NCBI RefSeq assembly: GCF_043641665.1
Contig: NC_092200.1
Location: 69,501-133,500, forward strand
Direction: 5' to 3'
DNA from: Enoplosus armatus
Lineage: Eukaryota > Chordata > Actinopteri > Centrarchiformes > Enoplosidae
Length of the DNA stretch: 64,000 nucleotides
The first letter of the stretch is position 1, and the number at the start of each line of letters is the position of its first letter. Of this stretch, positions 22,470-34,200 are shown piece by piece. The notes beneath the pieces are model-generated. The model did not search any database. It saw nothing but the letters and a program-made list of their open reading frames with translations, and was not told the DNA's origin. The position numbers were made by a program, and so were the translations under genes.

Positions 22470-23050
22470 GTCATACTTTCAAATCTCCCTGCGGCGGGCC
22501 GCCTAACCCCGTCAAAAGATACTTGCCACTGGGCTTAACCATTTTTCTGGGGGAAACCCTGCAACCCCTCAGTATCGAAGACCAACTGGTAGAACAAGTA
22601 CAATGATTTAAATACTTTGGGACAGAGGTAGACACCTCCTTGTCCTTTTCCCAGCATGCCGACTCTGTGTACAAGAAAGCCCAGCAGTGCCTCCACCTGC
22701 TGAGGAAGCTCCTGACCTTTAATCAGCGAGAACATGTAACCCCGGTTTACAGGACACTCATTAAATCTATACTCACTTTTAATATTTCATCCTGGTCCAA
22801 CACCTGCACCACCAAACACAAAACTCTCCAACATAACTGACCAGGCCAGCAAAATAATTGGTTCATCCCAAACTGCCCTATCTGAACTGTATACCCAGTA
22901 AGTAAAGGAAAGCAATTCTGATCAAGCAGGACCCCCCTCACCCCATCCACCAATCCTTCCAGTTACCGCCATCAAGTATACGCTACAAAGTCCCACTGGG
23001 CCGGAAAAACATCTACAAAAAATATTCTATTCCTCTATATAACACCCTGA
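22470..23050 (+). pseudogene. L2/Rex-like LINE 3' fragment, decayed
   Basis: Frames give 'ADSVYKKAQQCLHLLRKLLT' and 'YRTLIKSILTFNISSWS', the region downstream of the RT active site in fish L2-like elements. Frameshifts are present. A second related fragment follows it directly in the same orientation. Confidence 0.7.
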
Positions 23051-23261
23051 ACACATTAAAATAGGCACTGTACTCTTTAAACACTGTTCTTGTCAGTTTT
23101 AGTTTTAACAGTTTTAGTCCTATTCTCTGTGTGCGAGTATGTGTATGTGTGTTTTTAAAGGTGTTTTAAAAATGCATTAGATTATTATAGTTATCTTATC
23201 TCCTCTGTAAATTCACTCATCGTTCAGAACGACATTTTAACCCTGGTGAAATGACAGGATG

Positions 23262-24660
23262 TGGTCTGCCTGAAGCGCTGCGCCGATCAGCTCAAGGCCT
23301 CCACCATCATCCCCGTCCCCAAAAAAACAGGGCCCACAGGATTAAATGACTACAGACCCGTCGCCCTGACCTCTGTGGTCATGAAATCATTTGAACGCCT
23401 GGTCTTGTTCCACCTCAAATCCATCACCGACCCTCTGCTGGACCCCCTGCAGTTCGCCTACAGAACCAACAGGTCTGTAGACAACGCCGTCAACTTGGCC
23501 CTACACTCCAGCACCTGGACTCCACAGGATACTATGCCAGGATCCTGTTTGTGGACTTCAGCTCTGCCTTCAACACGATCGTCCCGGCTCTTCTTCAGGA
23601 CAAGCTCTCCCAGCTGAACGTGCCTGACCCCACCTGCAGGTGGATCACAGATTTCCTGTCTGACAGGAAGCAGCACGTGAAGCTGGAGAAACACGTCTCA
23701 GACTCGCGGACGATCAGCACCGGCTCCCCTCAAGGCTGTGTTCTTCCTCCTCTACTCTTCTCCCTGTACACCAACAGCTGCACCTCCAGTCACCAGTCCG
23801 TCAAGCTCCTGAAGTTCGCGGACGACACCGCCCTCATCGGACTCATCGGACTCATCTCTGGAGAGGATGAGTCTGCCTACAGGTGGGAGATTGACCATCT
23901 GGTGACCTGGTGCAACAGCAACAACCTGGAGCTTAACGCTTCAAAGACAGTGGAGATGGTTGTTGACTTTAGGAAGAGCGCAGCCCCACCCGCCCCCATC
24001 ACCCTGTGTGACTCTCCAGTGGACACTGTGGAGTCCTTCCGTTTCCTGGGCTCCATCAGCCAGGACCTCCGGTGGGAGCTGAACATCAGCTCCCTCATCA
24101 AGAAAGCCCAACAGAGGATGTACTTCCTGAGGCAGCTGAGGAAGTTTAACCTGCCACAAAAAATGCTGGTTCACTTCTACACTGCCATCATAGAGTCCAT
24201 CCTCACCTCCTCCATCACTGTCTGGTACGCTGCTGCCTCCACCAAAGACAGACGCAGACTGCAGCGTATCATACACTCTGCAGAGAGGGTGATCGACTGC
24301 AACCTCCCATCTCTTCAGGACCTGTACTCCTCCAGGACCCTGAGGAGAGCAGGGAAGATCGCTGCCGACCCCTCAATTCAATTTTCAATTCAATTTTATT
24401 TATATAGCGCCTAATCACAACAAAAGTCATCTCATGACACTTTACAAATAGAGCAGGTCTAGACCGACTCTTTATAATGTTATTACAGAGACCCAACAGT
24501 TCCCACCATGAGCAAGCACCCTCCCACCCCGGACACCATCTGTTCGACCCTCTCCCCTCTGGCAGGAGGCTGCGGTCCATCAGGACCAAAACCTCCTGAC
24601 ACAAAAACAGTTTCTTCCCCTCTGCAGTCAACCTGACAAACTCACATTGACCCTAACCCA
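23262..24660 (+). pseudogene. L2/Rex-like LINE reverse transcriptase, 5'-truncated and frameshifted
   Basis: The first frame (23261-23617) reads '[20 protein letters not shown]' and breaks after the LHSS region. The second (23551-24414) continues '[20 protein letters not shown]', 'GSPQGCVLPPLLFSLYTN' and the active-site 'KFADDTALIG', with a small duplication of the GLI codons. It ends at 'RRAGKIAADPS', where a short interspersed repeat is inserted; the LINE resumes after about 24530 (protein equivalent LFDPLPSGRR-like). Confidence 0.85.
24369..24530 (+). mobile_element. short interspersed repeat nested in the LINE
   Basis: Begins with AATTCAATTTTATTTATATAG and contains 'CATCTCATGACACTTTACAA' and 'GGTCTAGACCGACTCTTTAT'. 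Flanks CCCCTC and ACCCTCC could be a short target duplication. The same repeat occurs at 45265-45480. Confidence 0.75.
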
Positions 24661-27600
24661 TTTTTCTTTTTGAGTTAGGGTTAGGGTTCAAATACTGGTG
24701 ACTTTAGGGTCATGACTTCATGTCAATGAAGACACACTGATGTGTTGTTGAATGTACTGAATTTGCACACATGCTGTTATGGTGGTTTGACTGTGTTCAG
24801 GGGCGGACCCAGGGATTTTGGGCCCCATGAAATGATTTCACATTGGGCCCCACCACCACAGCCCATGTCCTCCAGAATTCAGTCAACCCATTCAAAGCTT
24901 GAAATAACTACCTTCACCTCTTTCTCCACTTCCACACTCCTCCCTGACAAAACTGTCTCACTTCAAACTGTTCAGCATCAACACATTTTCATATTTATTT
25001 TTTTCATAATAATAATAAAAAAATAAATGTAAGCCAACTGACACAACGCTGCTCACCTCCTCCTTCAGTTGGGAGTAGAGCTAGTTCATTGATAGGAGTA
25101 TGGGGATGGGGAGACAGGGCTGCTGAGCCTGAATACAGAGGCTCTCTGGATGTTTATGTTTAGCCAAAAATACTGTTTATCTTTCCTTTAAAACAGATTT
25201 GCTGTTGCAGATTAGTCGTATATAAACATGATTGTTAAGAGACAGAGTTTGACTCTTTATTTCAGGTGTTTGTGTCTGCTGTTGTTGATGGTTCTTTCCT
25301 CAGTTATCTGTGAATTTTTGTCTCCCTCTGCAGGTCGCTGTCAACAACTGCAGCTTTAAACCTGATTTGATTGATGTAATGGTAGAAGTTTTGAGAAACT
25401 TTAGTTGCCATGTGTCCAAACAGTCACATGGTAACTAAATGTTATTCTGAGTCATTGAAGTCAGTCATTTTCTTTACATTTTGATATATTTCACTAATTA
25501 GAACTAGAAGTGTTAAAAAAGAATGACAGGATAGATGTGGAGCAGTGAACTTACACAATGCAGGATTTGTGGATCAGAAGTGATGATTGAGAGGGATTCT
25601 GTTTGTATGAGTCTATACCTTCATAGAATGCCTTGAATTATATTTTCAGCTTGATGTATCTTCACTAAATAACTGCAAGTCTGAACTGATGATGTGATGT
25701 TGAAACAGCCGTGACAATGTGTGGCTGGTGTTGTTTTCACCTTGTGAGTTTGTGTGTGTGTCATCATGGCAACATGTGGTCCTGGAGACACAGACTGTAG
25801 CTAAACTACCACAGAAGAGGTTTTGAGTACTTTGCCAGGTGTTTATCTGTCTGTCTGTGGACAGATATTGTCAACGTGATAGCTTCCCAACAGTGTAAAA
25901 TGCAGTCGCGAAACTTTACAGGTTTGTAGTTGAGATCAAAATGAAGGCAAGACACTGAACCCTGACTTTCTCCCTGATGGAGACCAGCACCTTGCATGGC
26001 AGCTCCGTCGCCATCGGTGTGTGAATGTGTGAGTGAATGAGACTTAACCATGAAGGTTAAAAGCGCTATATAAGTGAGACCATTTACCATTTAGCTGTAT
26101 TTTCAGATTCTGGCGTTCTTTTTTGCCTTTTCCAGAAAACTGCCAACCCCAGCTTTAAAATTCTATGTTAGTATGTGGGTGTGATTGGAATGTCAATGTA
26201 ATTAATTATTAATATTAATGGGTCAATTAAGATTTAAGGTAAATAAAAAGAATGCAGTTTGATAGAAGTTGGAAACACTGTATTGTCTCAGATATTATTG
26301 TGCTGAAGCATCAAACTCGTTTCGTTTTTACAGATAACAAATTAACTTTATCTTAACTTTATTTATTAATGAATTGTTCCCTTAACAGACCATTTGAACA
26401 ACCTTAAAGGTTCTATGTGGAGTTTTCAGAAAGTGATTGTTATCAATGACACCGGGGGTGGTTAAGTGAACGGCAGTCAGCATCCTGTTGCTCCTACAGA
26501 GTGTGGGTGCGAGCCATAGATTTATAAAGAGCCCGAACAGTGACCCTAACGCCTAGGAAAATAACTCTGGATTTGGCTGTTAGTGAATTTTACAATTTTT
26601 AGGCCAAATGATACGATGAGGGACTATTTAAGTGTTCGTACTGGGAAGTTGATATACCTCAAAAAGTATTATCCGCAGATTTACAGATGTCTCTTTCACA
26701 ATGTAAGTCTATGAGAAAAAGCATTTTTGGGCCAGTGTGCAAAACATGACGGACCCAGAAGTTGTAATTACATGGTTTGACCACTATGTCAGTTTGGCTT
26801 CAAAGCCCAGCGCTAGTTCCTGGGGGCTTGGTGAAAGCAAGAATCCTGGGCATCGGCCAGAACAGTGAAGTGACATACACCAGACAGATTTACTGTGATT
26901 TACAATCACATTTAGAATAACTTTACTGTCTGTAATGTTCCTATATTTTATTTGGACCATTGGCTCCGTGATACAAACTAGCTGACTGTTTGTAAGTTAC
27001 TAAGTTACGAAGCAACCGATGCCCAATCCATGCTGTATAGCTAAGTTACAGCTAGCTGGCTAACATTACCTTAGCTTAGGTTACAGTTAGCGAGTTGTCC
27101 AACCCTGCCTTGCATTGCTCTTGGATATTAGAAAGCGATCCTTAGTTATACACTAGGGTTGGGCGATATGTTAAGTTTTTTTTTCTGTTCAGCCCAACAG
27201 CCGGCGATTGCTGATATATTTGCACATTCTCGTGTGTGTTTCAGCTGGGAGATGCATGTGAGTGGCATTCCACAAGCTCTCTTAGCTTTTTTTAGTACTA
27301 CTACTATTACTTTCCTTATTAAACAGAAACACAACCGCATACCTTCTGAATTCAAGTTTCTCTTCTATCGGACTAAGACTAGCTTAAATGCCTTGTTAAC
27401 TCATCATAAAACACACTTCATACAACAGAAACGAACTAAAACTCACCTTTGTCGGCCTGTCTGGGTTAGCTTGCTGGACGAGAGTCACTGGGCAACGGCT
27501 CTCACTCGTACTTCGGACACAGACCATTAAATTAGTGAATTAAAAAAGGCAGTTAGCGAGCAAGCAAGCTAAGGTTAGCCAGTTAGCTGTGACTTAGCTC

Positions 27601-28195
27601 ACGCCGCATGGATCTGGCGTTGGTTGCTTTGTAACGTTAGTCGACAAAGTGATTTGCAAATGTTAGCAGACTCCATTTCTAAGTTAATGTTAGCTAGTGT
27701 TGCACACTGTTGGCGCTCTAGGGGAGCTGAATATGGAGCTGGGGAGGGTCAGGCACTCAGGAGCGCTCATAACGTCACCTCCTTTGGATTTTCCGCCAAA
27801 AAATCGTCTGGAATCCTTTACATAGAAATCAGTCTACAGGCTGTTATAAGCAACCGAGAAAGTCAGGGACTCATTTTTAAGTTACGTTACAATCCGTTAA
27901 CACTGACGATAAAAAGCGATGAATACATGTAAATTGTTATATATAGTTCCTTTAATTGAATCATCATGAATGAATGAATTCATTTGTAAAGTAAGAACTA
28001 AAGTATGTGGAGAGACCTGTTCACATACTTTTGGACACATATTATAGATGATTTATTAATAACTAAAAAAAGTTGTTATTGTTGTTTTTTCTTTTGTATT
28101 AATTTCTTTTAGTTTTCTTTGTGGAGGGGGCATGGTCTCATTTTCCTATTTGAATTGATTTACTCCTTACCTTACCTTCTGATTGGCCGAGGCAG
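24661..28195. other. intergenic repeat-rich DNA upstream of piezo2
   Basis: No gene is recognised. Sequence at about 26.4-26.95 kb and 27.5-27.95 kb resembles decayed non-autonomous transposons. A 123-codon open frame at 27159-27530 shows no domain or splice support and is not called. Confidence 0.5.
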
Positions 28196-28204
28196 CTGTC
28201 ACTC

Positions 28205-28300
28205 AGCTGATGGGCGGGGCCTATGAGCTCCTATAGGTCTGATCTCCGGTCAGTATTTGAGTGTCGGTGTGTTTTTCAGCGGCTGAGGAGAGAAGAAGAA
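28205..28300 (+). promoter_or_regulatory. candidate piezo2 promoter
   Basis: A GC box (GGGCGGGGCC) lies about 730 bp upstream of the piezo2-like start codon, followed by a purine-rich leader. The transcription start cannot be fixed from sequence alone. Confidence 0.4.
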
Positions 28301-28357
28301 AAGAAAGAAGTTTAAATATCCTCCAGTTTGTTTTTCCTGCTGGAAAAGAGACAAAGG

Positions 28358-28431
28358 AACAAGAAGAAGAAGAAGAAGAAGAAACAACAGCAGCAGCAGT
28401 AGAAGAAGAAGAAGAAGAAGAAGAAGAAAAA
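28358..28431 (+). repeat. (GAA)n with (CAG)n interruption
   Basis: Imperfect GAA units in the likely 5' leader of piezo2, split by ACAACAGCAGCAGCAG. Confidence 0.9.
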
Positions 28432-28544
28432 AAGTTTGTGGAGAGAAAAACTAAAAGAAGCTTCACAGTTGTTTTCCGCGGGATTTTGTTTTTTTTTTTT
28501 TACAGAAAATGTAACTTCTGCTGCCGGAGCGGAGCCAGACCTTC

Positions 28545-28665
28545 AGACAGACAGACAGGCAGAGAGACAGACAGACAGAGAGATAGACAGACAGGAGGGA
28601 AGTTTGTTTGAAAATTTTCAATCTGTGGTTGATCTTAAACTGGCAGACACTCAGCATCAGTGTCT

Positions 28666-28697
<32 letters not shown>

Positions 28698-28760
28698 ATT
28701 TTACCTGTCTGTCTCTCTGTCTGTCTATCTGTCTGTCTGTCTGTGTGTGTGTCACGGAGG
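28545..28760 (+). repeat. facing (CAGA)n and (GTCT)n runs
   Basis: A CAGA run (28545-28592) and, 80 bp on, a GTCT run (28664-28750) are reverse complements, so the leader RNA could pair into a long hairpin. Confidence 0.8.
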
Positions 28761-28945
28761 ATGGCACCGGGGTGTGTCGCCGCCGTCAGACGGACCCGCG
28801 GCCCCTCCGGCGGGCACACAGAGCTCTGACAGCCCGCTGCTGCTGAGGACGGAACCAGAACCACAACTGGACCTGCATCCGTAAACCCGGATTAAGACAG
28901 TGGATTCAGATCTAAGTGAACTGAAGTGGATTAGCTGGGTTCAGG

Positions 28946-29009
28946 ATGTCCTCAGAGCTGGCTGTAGGTGTGGTCTTCAGGGTTTTGCTGCCTCTCAGTT
29001 TGACTGCAG
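28946..29009 (+). CDS. piezo2: piezo2 exon 1
   Basis: The ATG at 28946 opens [20 protein letters not shown], equivalent to the family start MASEV...FRLLLPICL. The donor is GTAAGA. Residues 1-21, first transmembrane helix. Confidence 0.92.
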
Positions 29010-31211
29010 GTAAGATCTGGTTCAGTTTTTATGTTTATGGTTCTTGAAGTTATTTCTGGGTCACTGATGGTACTGCAGGAAGTACTAATACCACATTGTA
29101 CAAATACTAATGTTACAAGTAAAAGTCCTGCATTCAAAATGTTACTTCAGTAAAAGTATAATCAGGAAAATGTACTTAAAGTATTTAAAGTAGAAGTACT
29201 CGATGTCCCCTGTGAGTGTATCTAATGATATACTATATAAATAGATGAATAAATAAATAGTTATCATCACTGATAATAATGATAATAATAATAATAATAA
29301 TAACAATAATGTGTCAGCATCATTTACTTTTGTAGCTTCTCAGTTGAACTATATAATATAGTTTATTTATTTTTATACTTTATAAAACACTCAACTGTAA
29401 ATATTTTTTCATTAACAATTCATTATTTTCTTAATGAATCAATTGAAGAAAATTGTGAGAAATTCATCCCAAACACTCAAAGTGAACGTTTTCAAAATAT
29501 TATAAATACATTATATATTTTACACACAGCACATAGAAGCTCATATGAGCCCCAGAGGCACCTCATCGTAGAACACCTGACTTCCTCCGTGAGGGGATGA
29601 AGGCTGGGAATACAATAAAGCCTCCTGCTGTGAGGAAGAGGAGATGTCTGTATGTAGTCAACAACATTGACACATTGAAAGACTGATGTCCTCTGTGAAA
29701 GCAGAAGTTCAAACTCACTCGCTCATTAACGTGAAGCCACAACAACAGATTCTGTCTGATGTCCTCAGGCTGCTCTGCCTCAACTTTCTGTGATTTACAG
29801 AGTTTCCTGGTGGACAGAAAGCTTCACTTGTTGCTAAAGTAACCGCTAACTGCTGCTGACTGTAGTTGCCATCAGCTAGCTTAGTTAGCCGTGCAGCTAG
29901 CGGTCCTCTGCCCGGACCGGTAGCTCGGATAATTCACAGTTCAGGCAGAGCAGCTGGAGGACATCAGAGGGAAAATATTTTCTCCATAAAATGATTCAGT
30001 TTCACTAAAATCAGTAAAATAAAGTTATAAAGTTGTGTTTTTGTACAGTAATCAGTGAGGCCCGGCCCCCAGAAACACTGTGCAATTGTTTGATATTTTC
30101 TAATTCTTGTCTCATTTGTGGTCTGATAAACAGTAAATTCATCAAATTCAGGTTAAAAACAATAACGTATTTGGTCTTTGGAAACAGAAATGCTGTTTGT
30201 GTTTATTTGCATATAGAGCAGGAAGTGAGATCTGATCACAAGTGGTCACTCGAGACGCATGTTAACACCAGTTGTGCGCGGGGCCAGAGAGAGACCCTGC
30301 TCTTAGCTACAATGTTGGAGGACTAAACGCTCTAAACTCTGGTTGCACGAGTTGATGCTGACAGTGATTGTTGCCACAAGTGCAACAAGTGTTTTCGTGT
30401 AAGGGTGGAAACACGAGCAATCTTTGGAAACATGTAGTGAAAGTGCGTCACATACAGGCGGAGGAATGGTAAGTTTTTGACTGCCTTGTCCCTGACTTAC
30501 TTGTTTTTATGTAGAAGACCAAGATGTTTGGTTGAAATGTGCTGGAGTTTTTTAAGTTTTGTACAAATTAGAGTCATTGACAAGTTAGTTTCCATGAAAA
30601 GGTTAAAGTGAGCCCTGAAATGTTCTGATGATCAAAAACTGGACTGATTATTTAACTTAAATTTTTCTTTTTTTAATGTGTCTAAGTTTGGAATGTTTGA
30701 GAAAAGACGACAAGATGGAGGATTTGATGAGGATTTACTCAATGTGTTTCACAGACAGAAGATGGTCTGAAGTGTTTCAGTTGTTTCCTTTATATTTATT
30801 TATCTCTGAGCGTCCTCAGATCTGGGATCAGATCTTCTGTGTTTATGGAGGTTCACACATGCTCAGTGCATCGTTACTCTGTCTGTTGCACATTAATATC
30901 TTCGGTTTCTCACAGTTTAAAAAGTCAATGTTGCTTAACTCCTGTGTGTAAAACCTGATCAGCTGTGAAGCAGAGACATATATATATATATACATATGGA
31001 TGTTGTCATGTCCACTTTGTCCAACAACTCTGGTTTGATGTTTTTTAATAATAAAAAGATCAACATTCAATCTAGTCTAATAATATTTACATTTACATAT
31101 TATTTACAACATTCTCATGTTTGTAACTGAACTCTAGTCAGTATGTTTACTGTGTGCAGATTTAACTGGACTGTAAACACAGTAGACATAAATAGAAGAC
31201 CAACACTGAAA

Positions 31212-31268
<57 letters not shown>

Positions 31269-34200
31269 TGTCAGTAGGAAACCTTGTAACTCCAACATAT
31301 CGTCTGTAAACAGGAAACAGTCTAAAATGAGAAATGAGTTTGTATATTATCTGTTTTGACATTGAAGTGAATCGACCAAATACTCAGCAGTATGTTAGAG
31401 AACCATATAAACACACACAGACAGTACTTTTACTGCTGCTCCTTTAGTTAATACTACAGTGAATGCAGTACTGTTACACTCTGGTTTGGAATCAGCGTTT
31501 TTTGAAAGAGGTCTGATGTTCTGAATCACTTAGAAGGATCAGAGTTAGAAACCTGGAACATTTCATTGCACAACAGAAATGATTCAGAAACACTTCAGAA
31601 ATGCTCCTAAAATCACAAAAAAGAAAGAAAAGGGGGAAGAAAAATAACATTTTATTTTCCAGAAACATGTCAGACTCTCTCCAGAAATGTTACTAAAACA
31701 CTACCGAAACATTTCAGAAAAACTGAACACTGAAGAAACTTTCCCAAAACACTCGATGGAAAGAATCCAGAAACGATTTACATGCGCTGAATAACCTGCA
31801 GCTACAAGCTGAACTGCTGTCAGGCTCAAAGTGACCCTGGAAGTCAAGTTAAACTGTAATAAAGGTTTTTAACACAACAATAAAACTGATCAAATTTCAA
31901 AAGTTGTCACTTGAGAGGCTCAAATATTGATCTGTATGTCAAATCATTTATTCAGCCCACAGTTTACTTATAACACTAACAAAGAGGGCCCTGGTTCCCC
32001 TACATGCAGGCTTCACTGAATTAATCTGGATTTATAGTGGACCCAAGGGGTTAACAAGAGTCCTGCTGCAGGTTTGATTTATAGTTATAGATTTTACCTC
32101 TATAACAGTAAATGATCAGTGTGCTGCTTTATATTCAGTAACTGTGTTTTATTGATATTTTATTTTATAGACGCGTCATCCATCTTTAAATACAGTATGT
32201 GGTGGAGACGTGTCGGCCATCTTTATATACGGTCTACGGTGGAGATGCGTCGGCCATCTTTATATACAGTCTGTGGTGGAGACGCGTCGGCCATCTTTAT
32301 ATACAGTCTGCGGTGGAGACGCGTCAGCCATCTTTATATACAGTCTGTGGTGGAGACGCGTCGTCCATCTTTTATAAACAGTCTGTGGTGGAGACGCGTC
32401 GTCCATCTTTATATACAGTCTGTGGTGGAGACACGTCGGCCATCTTTATATATAGTCTGTGGTGGAGACGCGTCGGCCATCATTATATACAATGTGTGGT
32501 GGAGACGCGTCGTCCATCTTTATGTACAGTCTGTGGTGGAGACGCGTCGGCCATCATTATATATAGTCTGCGGTGGAGACGCGTCAGCCATCTTTATATA
32601 CAGTCTGTGGTGGAGACGTGTCGGCCATCTTTATATACAGTCTGTGGTGGAGACGCGTCGTCCATCTTTATAAACAGCCTGTGGTGGAGACGTGTCGGCC
32701 ATCTTTATATACAGTCTGTGGTGGAGACGCGTTGGCCATCTTTATATACGGTCTGTGGTGGAGACGCGTCGTCCATCTTTATATACAGTCTACGGTGGTG
32801 ATGGTGCTACCAATTCCTGCAGGTGTCCCAACTTTTCTTGATTACTTACAGCCCCCTCTGTCTGCAGTAGTGTTGGAACACACTGTGGTACCATACCCAC
32901 GTGAGCATTATTTGAACAGTATTGTACTGCAGAAAGTAGTGTGTTGCTATAAAAATGGCGAGGAAAAGGCAATTAACAATGGAAGAGAGACAGACCATCA
33001 TAGCACTTAAAAATGTAGGTCGTTCCTACAGAGAAATTGCGAAGAAAGTCAAGGTGTCAGTGAGTACAGTTTCCTTCACCATCAAAAGGCACTCAGAAAC
33101 TGGGGGAAACTCTGACAGGAAGAGATCTGGCAGACCCAAAGCCACAACACAATCAGAAGACAAGTTTCTGAGAGTCAACAGCTTGCGTGATAGGCGGCTC
33201 ACAGGACAAGGATTTTTGTACGCCGTCGAGTAGGGCGAAAGGATGGTTCCTCAGTGTGTGACATCAACTGTCAAACATGGAGGAGGAAGCGTGATGGTCT
33301 GGGGCTGTTTTGCTGGATCCAGGGTCGGTGACTTGTATAGAATGAGAGGCACCCTGAACCAAAACGGCTACCACAGCATTCTGCAGCGCCATGCAGTACC
33401 CTCTGGTATGCACCTAATTGGTCAGGGGTTCATCCTACAGCAAGATAATGACCCAAAACGTAAGTCCAAGCTATGCCAGAACTACCTTAGGAAAAAAGAA
33501 CAAGATGGTAAGCTTGAAAACATGGAGTGGCCAGCACAGTCTCCAGACTTAAACCCCATCGAGCTGGTTTGGGATGAACTGGACAGAAGAGTGAAAGCAA
33601 AGCAACCTACAAGTGCCACACATTTATGGGAACTTCTGCAACAGAGTTGGGAAGAACTTTCTGAAAAATATTTGATTTCCATTGTAGAAAGAATGCCACG
33701 AGTGTGTTCAGCTGTTATATCTGCCAATGGTGGCTACTTTGATGAGTCAAAAGTTTAGAATACATTTTGGTTTATAAATTGATTCCATGATTTCTTTTTT
33801 AACTTCAATTGTTTATTTGTTCTATGCTTTCATTTCAGAGTACAATGAGACATTAAACTGCATGATTTTCAATTAAAAACTGGAAAAATTAGGATGCTGT
33901 AAAACTTTTGACCGGTAGTGTACAGTCTGTGGTGGAGACGCGTCGGCCATCTTTATATACAGTCTGTGGTGGAGACGTGTCGGCCATCTTTATGGATCAT
34001 GATGAAACCGTCTGTTGTACAGCTTCATGGGAACATGCTACCATGCTACCAAAGTCTTTAATGTTCAGTTTCAGAGTTTAGGCAGACAGCTTCCTCTTAC
34101 ACACAGACACACACACACACACCACACACTGTTTACAGCTCAGTGTGTGTGGACAGGAAGAGCGCCCCCCCCTGTTAAACCTCCCCTCCCCCCAACACAC

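Larger units (their letters stand above)
32165..33992 (+). repeat. 37-bp minisatellite, about 17 copies plus 2 beyond an inserted Tc1
   Basis: The unit contains GTGGTGGAGACGCGTCGG then CCATCTTTATATACAGTC. Copies run to about 32798 and resume for two copies at 33921-33992. The unit has no stop in any phase, hence three overlapping long open frames that are not genes. Confidence 0.95.

Noticed and set aside
27159..27530. 123-codon open frame upstream of piezo2
   Set aside because: No domain, low-complexity start, and surrounding sequence looks like decayed transposons.
28261..28884. Open frames across the GAA and CAGA repeats upstream of piezo2
   Set aside because: They are in the probable untranslated leader; the family start is the ATG at 28946.
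32119..33010. Three overlapping open frames of 145-200 codons with repeated '[12 protein letters not shown]'
   Set aside because: They lie in a 37-bp minisatellite that has no stop codon in any phase. The reading is open by composition, not selection.
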